This document shows, piece after piece, positions 54,146 through 63,955 of a DNA stretch of 64,000 nucleotides. Position 1 is the stretch's first letter; each line of letters opens with the position of its first letter. The notes below the pieces were generated by a model that saw nothing but the letters and a program-made list of their open reading frames with translations, had not been told where the DNA came from and made no database searches. This DNA comes from Hymenobacter montanus (GTDB taxonomy: Bacteria; Bacteroidota; Bacteroidia; Cytophagales; Hymenobacteraceae), in assembly GCF_014699115.1 (NCBI RefSeq), contig NZ_JACXAD010000008.1, positions 1-64,000 on the forward strand, written 5' to 3'. The translations under genes and the position numbers were made by a program.

Positions 54146-55330
54146 ATGCAAATCAAAGAAGTTGTCATCATTTCTGCCGTGCGGACGCCGATTGGCTCAT
54201 TTGGCGGGGCGCTGGCGTCGTTGTCGGCCACGGAGCTGGGCGGCATTGCCCTAAAAGGCGCCCTCGACAAAGCCGGGGTGGCCCCGTCGGAAGTTGAGCA
54301 AGTGATTATGGGCAACGTAATTTCAGCTAACCTGGGCCAGGCGCCGGCCCGGCAGGCCGCCAAGAAAGCGGGCCTGCCCGACACGGTGGAATGTACTACC
54401 GTGAACAAGGTGTGCGCCTCGGGCTCCAAGGCCATCATGTTTGCCGCCCAGGCCATTATGCTGGGGCAGTCGGACGTGGTGCTGGCGGGTGGCATGGAGA
54501 GCATGAGCAACGTGCCTTACTACCTGGACAAAGCCCGATTTGGCGCCAAGTACGGTCATGGCCAAATGATTGATGGCTTGGTGCGCGACGGCCTGTGGGA
54601 CCCTTACCACAACTACGCCATGGGCAACGCGGCCGAGAACACGGCCAAGGAAATGGGCTTTACGCGCGAGCAGCAGGATGCTTTCGCCATCGAAAGCTAT
54701 ACCCGCAGCGCCGCGGCCGCCAAAGCCGGCAAGAAGAAGGACGAAATCGTGCCCGTAACCATCGAGAGCCGCGGCAAAACCACGGTGATTGAGGACGATG
54801 AAGAGTACCTCAAAGTCGACTTCGCTAAAGTGCCCGGCCTGAAGCCAGCTTTCCTGAAAGAAAACGGCACCGTGACGGCCGCCAATGCCTCGACTCTGAA
54901 CGATGGTGCCGCCGCCGTGCTGCTGATGAGCCGCGAGAAAGCCGAAGCCCTGGGCCTCACTCCCATCGGCCGCATTTTGGGCTTTGCCGACGCTGAGCAG
55001 GCTCCCGAGTGGTTCACCACCTCGCCGGCCCTGGCCATTCCCAAAGCGTTGAAAAACGCCGGCAAGACGGCCGCCGACGTGGACTTCTACGAAATCAACG
55101 AAGCCTTTTCGGTGGTGAGCCTGGCCAACAACCAACTGTTGAACCTGGATGGCACCAAGGTAAACCTCTACGGCGGTGCCGTCAGCCTGGGCCACCCGCT
55201 GGGAGCTTCCGGCGCGCGCATCGTGACCACGCTCGTGAACGTGCTGAAAAACGAAGGCGGCAAAATCGGCGTCACCGGCATTTGCAACGGCGGCGGCGGG
55301 GCCAGCGCCATCGTGATCGAGCGTTTATAA
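54146..55330 (+). CDS. Acetyl-CoA acetyltransferase (thiolase)
   Basis: 394 residues from ATG 54146. Catalytic residues visible: Cys90 (TTVNKVCASGSKA), His350 (GHPLGASGAR) and Cys380 (CNGGGGAS). Starts MQIKEVVIISAVRTPIGSFG. Interconverts two acetyl-CoA and acetoacetyl-CoA. Single gene; a MORN-repeat protein follows. Confidence 0.97.
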   Translation: MQIKEVVIISAVRTPIGSFGGALASLSATELGGIALKGALDKAGVAPSEVEQVIMGNVISANLGQAPARQAAKKAGLPDTVECTTVNKVCASGSKAIMFAAQAIMLGQSDVVLAGGMESMSNVPYYLDKARFGAKYGHGQMIDGLVRDGLWDPYHNYAMGNAAENTAKEMGFTREQQDAFAIESYTRSAAAAKAGKKKDEIVPVTIESRGKTTVIEDDEEYLKVDFAKVPGLKPAFLKENGTVTAANASTLNDGAAAVLLMSREKAEALGLTPIGRILGFADAEQAPEWFTTSPALAIPKALKNAGKTAADVDFYEINEAFSVVSLANNQLLNLDGTKVNLYGGAVSLGHPLGASGARIVTTLVNVLKNEGGKIGVTGICNGGGGASAIVIERL

Positions 55331-55442
55331 ACGGGCGCCAGCCGGCTTCAGCTAAGCCTCACCGGGTGGTGGGCTCGGTTGGCGTGGAATTTACTGGTCC
55401 CTGGTGCCGCACGGAAATTCTGCTTTCTGCGTTCATGCGCCC

Positions 55443-56882
55443 ATGAAGTACCTATTGCCTTTTCTACTGCTGATGGTGGCCTGGCCCTCACCCGGCCAGC
55501 GCCTACGCCGCTTGGTAACGTATTACGACTCAACCAACGTGCGCAAGCGCGAAGTGTACCAGGCCCTCGTGGGCGCCGACACGGTGCCCCAGGGTACGTA
55601 CCGACGCTACTATCGCAACGGAAAGCTGGAACAGCAAACCAGCTTCACCCAGGGCAAGCGGGACTCGGCCTACGTGGAGTTTCACCCGACCGGTAACCGC
55701 CGGCTCGAAACGACTTACCGCGCCGGCATTCGCCAGGGACCCTTCAAAACGTACTACGACAATGGCAAGGTGGCTCAGGAGGGCACGTTCGAGAACGACG
55801 AGCCCTCCGGTGAGCTGACGTTTTACCACCCCTCCGGCGAAGTAAAGCTGCGCACCACCCTAACCAAGGGCCAGCCCAACGGCCCCCTGAAGGCGCTATA
55901 CCCGGACGGCAAGACCCAGGCCGAAATCACCTACGTGGACGGCCAGCCGAACGGGCCCGTGAAGTTCTTCTATCCCAATGGCGCGGTGCAGAGCGAGGGC
56001 AGCTTTACCCGGGGGCTGCTGTCGGGTCCGTACAAGACGTACTATCCCAACGGCCAGGTGGAGACCGAGGTACTGGCCAACAAAAAAGGCCGCGGGCAAT
56101 ACCGCAGCTACTACCCGAGCGGTAAGCTACAAACGGAGAGCACCTACGCCCCGGCTCCCCTGGTGCAGCGCCGCGTGAAAAACCAGCTCGGCGACGACCT
56201 GACCGCCCGGGTGGCCCCGCCCACCGGCACCAATAACCTCGACGGGCCCGCCACGAGCTACTACGAAAGCGGCCAGGTGAAAACTAAAATGACCTACCGC
56301 AACGGCGTGCCCACTGGCCACGCCCAGGAGTACTTTGAAAACGGCAACCTGCGCGAAGAAATTGATTACAGCGACAACGGCCGCGACCGCAAAGTGACGC
56401 GCTATCACGACGCGGCCGGCCAGCTTCCGCAAGCCGAGGAGCAGTACAAGAATAACCGGCCCGCTGGCACCTGGCGCGAGTTTTACCCCGATGGCAAGAC
56501 GCTCCGCAAAACCGAAACCTACGGCCCCACCGGCCGCCTGCTGGGTGAGCGGGTTACTTACTTCGAAAATGGGGCGGTACAAAGCCGTCAGCCCTACCTG
56601 AATGGGTTTATGGCTGGCAATGCGCAGGAGTTTTTCCCCTCCGGCAAGGTGCGGAAAGAAACGACCTACGTGCGCAATCTGCTGCTGGGTCCTTTCCGCG
56701 AATTCCGGGAAGATGGGACACTGGCCGTGAGCGGCCAATACCGCAACGGCAAGCAGAGTGGCGTCTGGAAGTACTATAAGGCCGATGGCAAAACGGAGGA
56801 GCGCTCCGTAACCTACCGCAATGGGTTAGCTGTTGAAGACGCCGCGAAGCCCAAAGTCAAAGCGCCGGTTAAGCGGAAATAG
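55443..56882 (+). CDS. MORN-variant repeat protein (YwqK-like)
   Basis: 479 residues from ATG 55443. Signal peptide MKYLLPFLLLMVAWPSPGQ, then about sixteen repeats of the form Y-Y-x-N/S-G-K, e.g. YKTYYPNGQVETE and YRSYYPSGKLQTE. The MORN_2 repeats form a long beta-rich scaffold. Ends in a basic KAPVKRK tail. Exported; partner unknown. The YwqK name is by repeat type, not an antitoxin role. Confidence 0.88.
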   Translation: MKYLLPFLLLMVAWPSPGQRLRRLVTYYDSTNVRKREVYQALVGADTVPQGTYRRYYRNGKLEQQTSFTQGKRDSAYVEFHPTGNRRLETTYRAGIRQGPFKTYYDNGKVAQEGTFENDEPSGELTFYHPSGEVKLRTTLTKGQPNGPLKALYPDGKTQAEITYVDGQPNGPVKFFYPNGAVQSEGSFTRGLLSGPYKTYYPNGQVETEVLANKKGRGQYRSYYPSGKLQTESTYAPAPLVQRRVKNQLGDDLTARVAPPTGTNNLDGPATSYYESGQVKTKMTYRNGVPTGHAQEYFENGNLREEIDYSDNGRDRKVTRYHDAAGQLPQAEEQYKNNRPAGTWREFYPDGKTLRKTETYGPTGRLLGERVTYFENGAVQSRQPYLNGFMAGNAQEFFPSGKVRKETTYVRNLLLGPFREFREDGTLAVSGQYRNGKQSGVWKYYKADGKTEERSVTYRNGLAVEDAAKPKVKAPVKRK

Positions 56883-56957
56883 CTACCGGCCTGACCAGCT
56901 TTTCATCTCAGGTGCGATTCGAAGCCCGGCCTGCTGACTTGTTCTTACCTAAATTTT

Positions 56958-56993
56958 AAAGCCCGCTTGGCCACGTTAGCCAGGCGGGCTTTT
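56958..56993 (+). terminator. Intrinsic terminator
   Basis: Arms aaagcccgcttggc and gccaggcgggcttt pair with one wobble, followed by tttttg, 76 bp past the repeat-protein stop. Confidence 0.8.
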
Positions 56994-57299
56994 TGAGGTT
57001 TTGCGCAGCCAGTTAAGGGGTGCGACGGCGCGGCGAGTCAAGACAAAAGCGTCCTCACATGGCCTAAACCAAACCCGTCAAAAACTGAGGGCCCGACTGC
57101 TGGTGCTCACTACATAGACTGCCATAAAGCTAAACGCTCCTTTGCGCCCCTCAAAGAAGTATGCGTATTTGCTACTCCCTCGGAAAAGCTACCCCCTCCT
57201 TGCCATTAGCCACCGGTTGGCGACCCGCGATAACATAGGCTAACGGTTTACTCACGTTAGCGCCAAAGCAACGCCCCTCTCTTGACAGTGATGGAGTCG

Positions 57300-57780
57300 C
57301 TCATCTGGTTGTCCCTAGTTGCTGGCAGTTCCCCGGCGAGCAGGTCGCCACGCCGCCCGTCACAGCCAGCGCTTCAATGTGCTGGGCTTCTATAACGCCA
57401 CCACTAACGGCCTGCATGCCGTCGCCCGCAAAGGCTCCCTAAACGCGGCCTTTGTCATCGACGCGCTCGATGCCTAGGCCGCCCCGCGCATCCGCTCCAC
57501 CGTGCTGGTGCTCGACAATGCCAAAATCCACCCCACGGCTGCTTTCCAGGCCCGGTTGGCGGCGTGGGAAGCACAAGAAGGGGATATTTTCTACCTCCCA
57601 GCTTACGGCCCCTACCTCAACTCGAAACATTCTGGTGTAAAATTGAATACGAATGGTTGCGTTCAGAAGCCCACCTGACGGTCAAGACTCTGAACAACCA
57701 CCGCCTGGCTTATTCTGAACTACGCAGGCCAACAATACACCGTGCCATTCGCCTTACTTAAAGGGGCAGAAAATATCGGC
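57300..57780 (+). pseudogene. Decayed IS630-family transposase
   Basis: The plus strand keeps pieces of an IS630 DDE transposase: WQFPGEQV, then in another frame HSQRFNVLGFYNATTNGLHA, a TAG after VIDALDA, VLVLDNAKIHPTAAFQ (catalytic Asp), IFYLPAYGPYLN, then a small deletion and in a third frame LETFWCKIEYEWLRSEAHL. At least two frameshifts and one stop. The rest of the gap up to 58256 is AT-rich and empty. Confidence 0.75.
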
Positions 57781-58256
57781 TGGAGATTTTTGGGCTCCTT
57801 TAGCAAATGGGCCACCTTGGTAACGGAGTGCATGTACGTTAAGCATATAATTCTTTGATTGATAATTAGTTGCAAATTTATAAAGGGGCGACTCTTAGCC
57901 TTTGGGTAGATAAGTTAACAACATGTTCTCTAGTGAGCTAGTCGGAATAAGGGTAACCTTAGAAAGGCATCGGGATTTATGCTATTCGAATCACCTGATG
58001 TACAATTATCCCGTTGCCACGGTGGCCCATTTACTAAAGCCCCCATTGATATTCGGTGGTTATCTTTAAAAAACCACATCCATCGCCGGCGACACGGCGA
58101 AGATGAAAGGCAATATAGATGACGTGATCAGGATTTTTACGGCTTTTAGGTTGCAATAATTATACATACTCGTAAACTTACCAGGCAAGCAGTATGGTTA
58201 TTCCAATTTTATCGCTTTTATTTATGCTTATCTATCTTCTTAACTAGCCTTAATTT

Positions 58257-60290
58257 ATGAAAATATATACTTCATCCCTCTTTCTTGGTATTGCTGTTAC
58301 CAGGCTGGGCTTTGGCCAGTCCGCCTCAAGTACCCATTCCGATGATACGGCATTGGCCAATGGCAAGGCTTTCGCCCGTTTTGGATTTATTGTACTACTT
58401 ATACTAACCACGTTTAGCAGTTATGGGACAAAGATTGTACTTGATGCTCAAGTTTTTAATAGCACCGATGTTACTACTATTGTGAGAAATGCAATAAATT
58501 CAAGCGCTGACACCATAGTGGTTAAAAATACTGGAAGCCCTTGGATAGTGCAGCCAATAACTATTTTTAATAAGTCTAACAAGACAATTATATTTGACTA
58601 TGGTGTAACCTTGAAAGCCAAGAGCGGCGCGTTTGCCGACACCTATGCCACCTTGCTGAAACTCAATACTTGTGCTAACTTTAAAATTATAGGCTATGGT
58701 GCTACCTTCGAAATGATTAAGTCCGAATACTTAGATGGCGAATTTCGCCATGCTATAGATTTAACTGACTGCAACAATATTTCCATATCAGGCCTGTTAG
58801 TGAAAGATAGTGGAGGAGATGGCCTAATCCTGATGGGCTGGGAGGGTGGACAATACTTCTGCAACAATGTCAGAATCACCGATTGTGTTTTTGATAATAA
58901 TAAAAGGCAGGGTTGTAGCATCATATCTGCCAAAAATGTATTCATAGAAAACTGCACATTTAGCAATACCAAGGGCACTCCCCCTGGGAGTGGTATCGAC
59001 ATTGAACCAGATAGTGAAGATGAATTTGTTGAAAACATTCAAATAAGAAAATGCAAATTCACCAATAACTTCGGTCCGGGCCTTAGTTTCGGTTTTTATA
59101 AACTTACATCAGCAAGTAGAATATCTGTTTCTGTGGATGACTGTTATTTTTCATATAATTGTGATCCATTGGCTGAGATTTATCAAGGGGCAGAGATCTC
59201 TTATACTGAACCCAAAAATGAGAACTTAACCGGGCTCATCACCTTTAATCGATGTTTTGTAGATGGTAGCTACCGGCCAGCCTTTGCAGCGAGTAAATCC
59301 GCACATAATATGCCCTTAATTTTTAACGACTGCGTATTCAAGAACGTATCTCAAAGCACGAATCTACCTTACAATTACCCTATCTGGCTTGAAGTACAGG
59401 ATTACAGGGACCCTATCCAATATCTGGGAGGAATCACCTTTGCTAGAAGCACTTTGGAGTACAGGACCAATTACAAGTTTGCTTGGATAAATGGTTGGAA
59501 CAACTCGCCCGGAGCCAAGGATATCAATATCGATTTAACAGTTATTCATCCCACGTTAAACACAGTGGCGAATAACAGCGCGGTATTTTCCAACGTACTT
59601 TCTCAAGTAAACGTGAATTTAAATATTAGGTATCTGAGTTCTATGCCTAGTAAAAGCCTCACGTTAACAAATACAGATAATGATACCATCTCTAAAAGGA
59701 TTTGTACCAAGAAAAGCATTTCATTGTCAAGCCCTACCGCTAGCTCACTTCCTATTGCGTTAAATTACACAGTCACGGGGACAGCTTCTAATAGAATAGA
59801 TTATCATCAATTGAAGGGTTTTATGCTTTTAAAGCAAAATACTACCCAAAGCTCAGATACTTTACAAGCCATAAACCCGCAATTAAATAGCAGCAATTTA
59901 TCTGCTATACTTAGCCCGGTTAATAATAATGGCAACACAATAGCCACGAATGCTCAATTTATAGCCAAAATATCACCTACACGCTGCAATCCAACAACTA
60001 TAACCAACACCAAGGTAGAAAGCAGCCAGCCGACTGAAGCGCTAATGCTCAAACTGCATCCCAATCCGGCCAGCCGGGAGGTGACCATCAGCCTGGAAGG
60101 CTTCAAAGGAGAGTCTGCCGTGCAGGTGAAGATGAGCGACATGGCCGGCAAGCCATTCCTGCGCCAGCAAGTACAACCGGGTGCGCCGGAGGTGACGCTG
60201 TCAGTAGGCCACCTGCCTCAGGGATTGTTCATCGTGACCGTACAGGGCAGCAAAACCGCCAAATCGGCTAAGTTGGTTATTACTAAATAG
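58257..60290 (+). CDS. Beta-helix exported protein with T9SS sorting domain
   Basis: 677 residues, ATG start. A hydrophobic N-terminal segment around residues 37-52 could act as a signal. Residues about 130-420 read as a right-handed beta-helix (ISGLLVKDSGGDGLILMG, NVRITDCVFDNNKRQGCSI, NVFIENCTFSNTKG), as in pectate-lyase-like proteins. The last 90 residues (from about 590: LKLHPNPASREVTISLEGF and AVQVKMSDMAGKPFLRQQVQ) are a T9SS type A sorting domain. The body is AT-rich but the tail is GC-rich. Probably a surface carbohydrate-binding or -cleaving protein. Confidence 0.8.
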   Translation: MKIYTSSLFLGIAVTRLGFGQSASSTHSDDTALANGKAFARFGFIVLLILTTFSSYGTKIVLDAQVFNSTDVTTIVRNAINSSADTIVVKNTGSPWIVQPITIFNKSNKTIIFDYGVTLKAKSGAFADTYATLLKLNTCANFKIIGYGATFEMIKSEYLDGEFRHAIDLTDCNNISISGLLVKDSGGDGLILMGWEGGQYFCNNVRITDCVFDNNKRQGCSIISAKNVFIENCTFSNTKGTPPGSGIDIEPDSEDEFVENIQIRKCKFTNNFGPGLSFGFYKLTSASRISVSVDDCYFSYNCDPLAEIYQGAEISYTEPKNENLTGLITFNRCFVDGSYRPAFAASKSAHNMPLIFNDCVFKNVSQSTNLPYNYPIWLEVQDYRDPIQYLGGITFARSTLEYRTNYKFAWINGWNNSPGAKDINIDLTVIHPTLNTVANNSAVFSNVLSQVNVNLNIRYLSSMPSKSLTLTNTDNDTISKRICTKKSISLSSPTASSLPIALNYTVTGTASNRIDYHQLKGFMLLKQNTTQSSDTLQAINPQLNSSNLSAILSPVNNNGNTIATNAQFIAKISPTRCNPTTITNTKVESSQPTEALMLKLHPNPASREVTISLEGFKGESAVQVKMSDMAGKPFLRQQVQPGAPEVTLSVGHLPQGLFIVTVQGSKTAKSAKLVITK

Positions 60291-60317
60291 GTCTCTATTC
60301 AGGGACGATCAACGGTG

Positions 60318-60354
60318 CCAACCGCCTGACTCTAACGCAGGGTCAGGCGGTTGG
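60318..60354 (+). terminator. Terminator after the beta-helix gene
   Basis: Perfect 13-bp arms ccaaccgcctgac at 60318-60330 and complement at 60342-60354, 28 bp after the stop codon. Confidence 0.65.
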
Positions 60355-60580
60355 GCTTAAATACAGCTAACCGAGTGGTAGGGATGGCTCCACAGAATGA
60401 GCTACACAACCCTACGGGTCTGAAAGGCTGCAAAAAAGCTGTGCTGGTCAAGTAACCGGTCGGCTTTGAGTCTTGAGAAGAATAGCCTCATCGGCAAGGC
60501 TTTCTCGTGCCCGGTTGCCCCATGCTGGCGGACGACTCCACCCGGTATGGAACCCGGGCTGATGCAATCAAAGACAAGTA

Positions 60581-60622
60581 GGCCCTATATATACGCTGAG
60601 TGCTTAGCGTATACATAGGGCC
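60581..60622 (-). terminator. 17-bp hairpin after a decayed T9SS tail
   Basis: Arms at 60581-60597 and 60606-60622 match in 16 of 17 bases with an 8-base loop. It lies just after the natural stop (60635) of a broken minus-strand frame, so it is probably that gene's old terminator. Confidence 0.55.
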
Positions 60623-60634
60623 ATTTACTAAAGT

Positions 60635-60910
60635 TTAGCCATTGCGGAGCAGCTTTCTGGCGTCTACTTGTTTGCTATCTAATGAGTAGCCGATAGACGT
60701 AGACGCCCTCAAGCAGGTTCGTGGCATTCATCGAGGCCTGTCTTTCCCCTCGTTGGGTGAGGGGAAGCTTGGCAGCATTTCTCCTTTGAGCGAGTAGAGG
60801 TTGATCTGCGCCGGGTGGGCCCGCTATGGGATGCGGTAACGAATCAGGGTGGTGCTACTGGTGGGGTTGGGCACATTCTGCCGGAGCGACCCACCGTCAA
60901 CGCTTTCGGG
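60635..60910 (-). pseudogene. Decayed T9SS C-terminal sorting domain
   Basis: Minus strand reads SLRQNVPNPTSSTTLIRYRI, stop, then AQINLYSLKGEMLPS; after a frameshift ATNLLEGVYVYRLLI; after another DSKQVDARKLLRNG and a stop at 60635. These are the pieces of a T9SS type A tail (NPT, LYSLKGE, GVYVYRL). A TAG and two frameshifts break it. The passenger part is lost. Confidence 0.65.
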
Positions 60911-61131
60911 GAAAGTTGGGGAGGAAGCGGTGCCCGGCTGCTGGAGGACACAACGCAGCCCCTAGCTCAGGCAACGGAGAAGAACCAGACAGCATCCGGT
61001 TTTAGAGCCTAAGCTTCTCGAAGCAGAAGAATGGCGAGGGTTGCTAAAATTTCTCATAATTTTTTCTGTCTGATAATCAGGCAATAATGAAACAACGAAG
61101 CCCACTTGGAGCATATTTTTGTAACAGTACC

Positions 61132-61161
61132 TTGCTTTACAAAGTACCTGCCCTACATTTG
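61132..61161 (+). promoter_or_regulatory. Promoter of the outer-membrane receptor gene
   Basis: TTG at 61132-61134, a 19-bp spacer and TACATTTG at 61154-61161, an exact TAnnTTTG. This is the clearest -33/-7 pair in the window. A second TATTTTTG lies at 61114. The 5' leader to the ATG at 61337 is about 170 bp. Confidence 0.65.
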
Positions 61162-61336
61162 TTCTGTTGTTAGCCCAGTAGCTGACGTTAGCGTGTACCA
61201 AAGACCACCCGCTACCTCGCTACTACCCCTCACTCACCGGGGCCGGGCGCTGGGGTTAGCTCTCTCCGCCGCGGAACCGCGGCCGCGGCCGGACCAGAGC
61301 TCCACCCCCGCCCCAACCACATTACCCTCCTGCACC

Positions 61337-63877
61337 ATGAAACCCTTCACTATTGCCCTCACATTGTCTCATTTTGGCCATTCTCTGCGCGGATTGGCCC
61401 TGGCTTCTTTACTACTGCCGCTGGGGGCCGCCGCCCAGACTACCGGTCCCGGCAGCGTAAGTGGTAGCCTGGTAGAAGAAGGCACGAGCCAGCCCGTGCC
61501 GTTCTCCGACGTGCTGCTGCTGCGCGCGGCCGATTCCACGTTTGTGGCCGTAGCTCAAACCTCTGAGCAAGGCACCTTCAAGGCTGCTTCGCTGCCCCTG
61601 GGCACTTACTTGCTGCGGGTGCAAGACCTGAACTACAAACCGTTGCGGCGGCGCTTTACCCTAACGGAGGCCGCGCCGGCCCTGCAGCTGCCCGGGCTGA
61701 AGATGAGCGCGGCCACCGCCACGAAGCTGGGTGAGGTGCTGGTTACCGGCACGAAAGCTACCGTGGTGGAGGAGTTGGGCAAGCGCGTGATTAACGTGGA
61801 AAAGGACCTGGGCAGCGTGGGCGGCACCGCGGCCAACGTGCTGCAAAACGTGCCCTCGGTCAGCGTAGACGTGAACGGAACCGTGAGCATGCGCGGCTCC
61901 TCCAACCTCACCATCCTGATCGACGGCAAGCCCGCTGGCACGGGCAACGGCGGCGCGGGCGGCCCACGCCTCGACCAGATTCCCGCCTCGCGCATTGCTC
62001 AGGTTGAAGTTATCACGAACCCTTCGGCGAAGTACGATGCCTCGGGCGGCGGCGGGGTGATCAACCTCATCACCAAAAAAGAAGCTAAGAACGGGACCAA
62101 CGGCACCGCCACCCTGCTCGTGGGTACGCGGGACAAATACAGTGGCAACCTGAGCTTGAGCCGTAAGGTGGGCAAAGCCACCTGGTCGGCGAGCTATAAC
62201 GGCCGCGACGTAACCTTCGGGAGCCGCGGCCGCTCGGAGCAAACCGCGCTCCTGAGCCTTGGCGAGCAGCCTCAAACCGTGCGCACTACGCAAGCAGGAA
62301 CTGGTCGGGAGACTCATCGCAACCATTCCGTGGAAGTGGGCGTGCAGCTGGAATTACCGAAAGACCAAAGCCTGAGCTTGAGCGTGTCGCCGGGTACCGA
62401 GCAAAACCTCGAAGGCGAAGGCCAGGACCTGACCCAGCAAACCGGCAGCGCTCCCGTGCAGCGCGTCCGCGGCCAGCAGGACCTGGACGTGAAGGTGAAT
62501 ATCCTGGAATACAGCAGCGACTACCGCCGCACTTGGGCCGCGCACAAAGGCCGCGAGCTGACGGCCAACCTGGGCGGCGTGCGAATTGATGCCACCGCCC
62601 CCGTGGTTCAGCGGCAGTACGCGGAGCCCGGCTCGGTGCAAGTTCCGCAGCCCGGCGCCCGCCAGTTGCTCGCCGTGGTGGCCGACATCCAATACGGCAA
62701 AGTAGACTACACCCACCCGTTCGCCGAGGGCAAAGGCCGCCTGGAAGTGGGCGCGAAGTTCGAGCGCCAAGCCAACAAAGGCTCCAATAAATTCGGGTAT
62801 GCCAGCGAAAGCCGCCCCGACGAATTTCAGGACGACCCCACCCGCTCGCTTACCTACACCTCGGAGCAGCTGGTGCCCGCGGCTTACGTAACGGTGCAGC
62901 GGCCCCTGGGAGCTAAGTGGAGCACTCAGGTAGGGCTGCGCTCGGAGTACACCCGCATGAGTGGCACCGTGGAAGGTGGCGTCGGCATCACCCAGCGCGG
63001 CAGCCTCAACCAGGACTACCTCAACTTCTTTCCCTCCGCCAACATCAGCCGGGAGTTGGGCCAGGAGCCCGGCCAGAACCGCTTGCAGCTGAGCTACGCC
63101 CGCCGTCTTAACCGCCCCAACTTCATGCAGCAACTGCCGCTCGACATCTACCAGGACCCGCGCAGCTACCGCCGCGGCAACGCCCGCTTACAGGCCGAGT
63201 TCAGCCACAACGTGGAGCTGGGTCACCAAATGAACTTAGGCCAGGCCACGATTACCAGCACCGTCTTCACCCGCATCACTACCAATTCCATCCAGCGCTT
63301 ACGCTACGTCGACACCGTTGCCACCCGCCTCGCCGGCCCCGGCGCGGGCCTCGTGACGGCCGAAACCTACCTCAACTTCGGCACCACCACCAACATCGGC
63401 GCCGAGTTTAGCCTGAACCAGCCCCTGACCAAGTGGTGGCGCCTGAATGCCAGCACGTCCATCTACCGCGCCCAGATTGCCGCCAACAGCTTCGGCAACA
63501 ACCGCCAGACCTTAGTGGGCACCGTGCGCCTGAACAACAGCTTCACCATCCGCCGGACCCTGGACATCCAGCTGAGTGGCAACCTGCGCTCCGCCTCGCT
63601 CACGGCCCAGGGTCGGCAACTGGCCCAGGGGCAAATGGACCTCGCCCTGCGCCAGCGCTTGTTCTCGGACCGGGCGGCCCTGACGCTGCGGGTGTCGGAC
63701 CTATTCAACACCTTGGAGTACCGCAGCGAAATCGAAACCGACGCCCTCCGCAGCTACCGCTACGCCAAAGACGAAACCCGGGTGGGCTGGCTGGGCTTCA
63801 CCTGGTACGTCGGGGCCAGCAAGCCGGGCAAGAAGATTGAGGCCGCGCCCCAGGGCGGGGGTGGCTTCGGCGGCTGA
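61337..63877 (+). CDS. TonB-dependent-type outer-membrane receptor
   Basis: 846 residues from ATG 61337 (signal peptide, LALASLLLPLGAAAQ), then a carboxypeptidase-regulatory-like domain (PVPFSDVLLLRAADSTF). The plug has VLVTGTKATVVEELGKRVIN, VLQNVPSVSVDVNGTVSMRG and QVEVITNPSAKYDASGGGGV. A long barrel with YARRLNRPNFMQQL and a final GWLGFTWYVGAS, and a Gly-rich end. It fits the OMP_b-brl_3 family. Ligand unknown. Confidence 0.92.
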   Translation: MKPFTIALTLSHFGHSLRGLALASLLLPLGAAAQTTGPGSVSGSLVEEGTSQPVPFSDVLLLRAADSTFVAVAQTSEQGTFKAASLPLGTYLLRVQDLNYKPLRRRFTLTEAAPALQLPGLKMSAATATKLGEVLVTGTKATVVEELGKRVINVEKDLGSVGGTAANVLQNVPSVSVDVNGTVSMRGSSNLTILIDGKPAGTGNGGAGGPRLDQIPASRIAQVEVITNPSAKYDASGGGGVINLITKKEAKNGTNGTATLLVGTRDKYSGNLSLSRKVGKATWSASYNGRDVTFGSRGRSEQTALLSLGEQPQTVRTTQAGTGRETHRNHSVEVGVQLELPKDQSLSLSVSPGTEQNLEGEGQDLTQQTGSAPVQRVRGQQDLDVKVNILEYSSDYRRTWAAHKGRELTANLGGVRIDATAPVVQRQYAEPGSVQVPQPGARQLLAVVADIQYGKVDYTHPFAEGKGRLEVGAKFERQANKGSNKFGYASESRPDEFQDDPTRSLTYTSEQLVPAAYVTVQRPLGAKWSTQVGLRSEYTRMSGTVEGGVGITQRGSLNQDYLNFFPSANISRELGQEPGQNRLQLSYARRLNRPNFMQQLPLDIYQDPRSYRRGNARLQAEFSHNVELGHQMNLGQATITSTVFTRITTNSIQRLRYVDTVATRLAGPGAGLVTAETYLNFGTTTNIGAEFSLNQPLTKWWRLNASTSIYRAQIAANSFGNNRQTLVGTVRLNNSFTIRRTLDIQLSGNLRSASLTAQGRQLAQGQMDLALRQRLFSDRAALTLRVSDLFNTLEYRSEIETDALRSYRYAKDETRVGWLGFTWYVGASKPGKKIEAAPQGGGGFGG

Positions 63878-63926
63878 GTTAACGCTCTGACTACCCCTTG
63901 CTTTTCTCTCCTTCTTTCTGCAAAAG

Positions 63927-63955
63927 CCCCGCTGCCCAGATTAAGGGCAGCGGGG
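63927..63955 (+). terminator. Terminator after the receptor gene
   Basis: Perfect 11-bp arms ccccgctgccc (63927-63937) and gggcagcgggg (63945-63955) followed by ttatttttt. Confidence 0.8.

Noticed and set aside
60815..61012. 65-codon plus-strand frame
   Set aside because: Antisense to a decayed T9SS tail that explains the sequence better.
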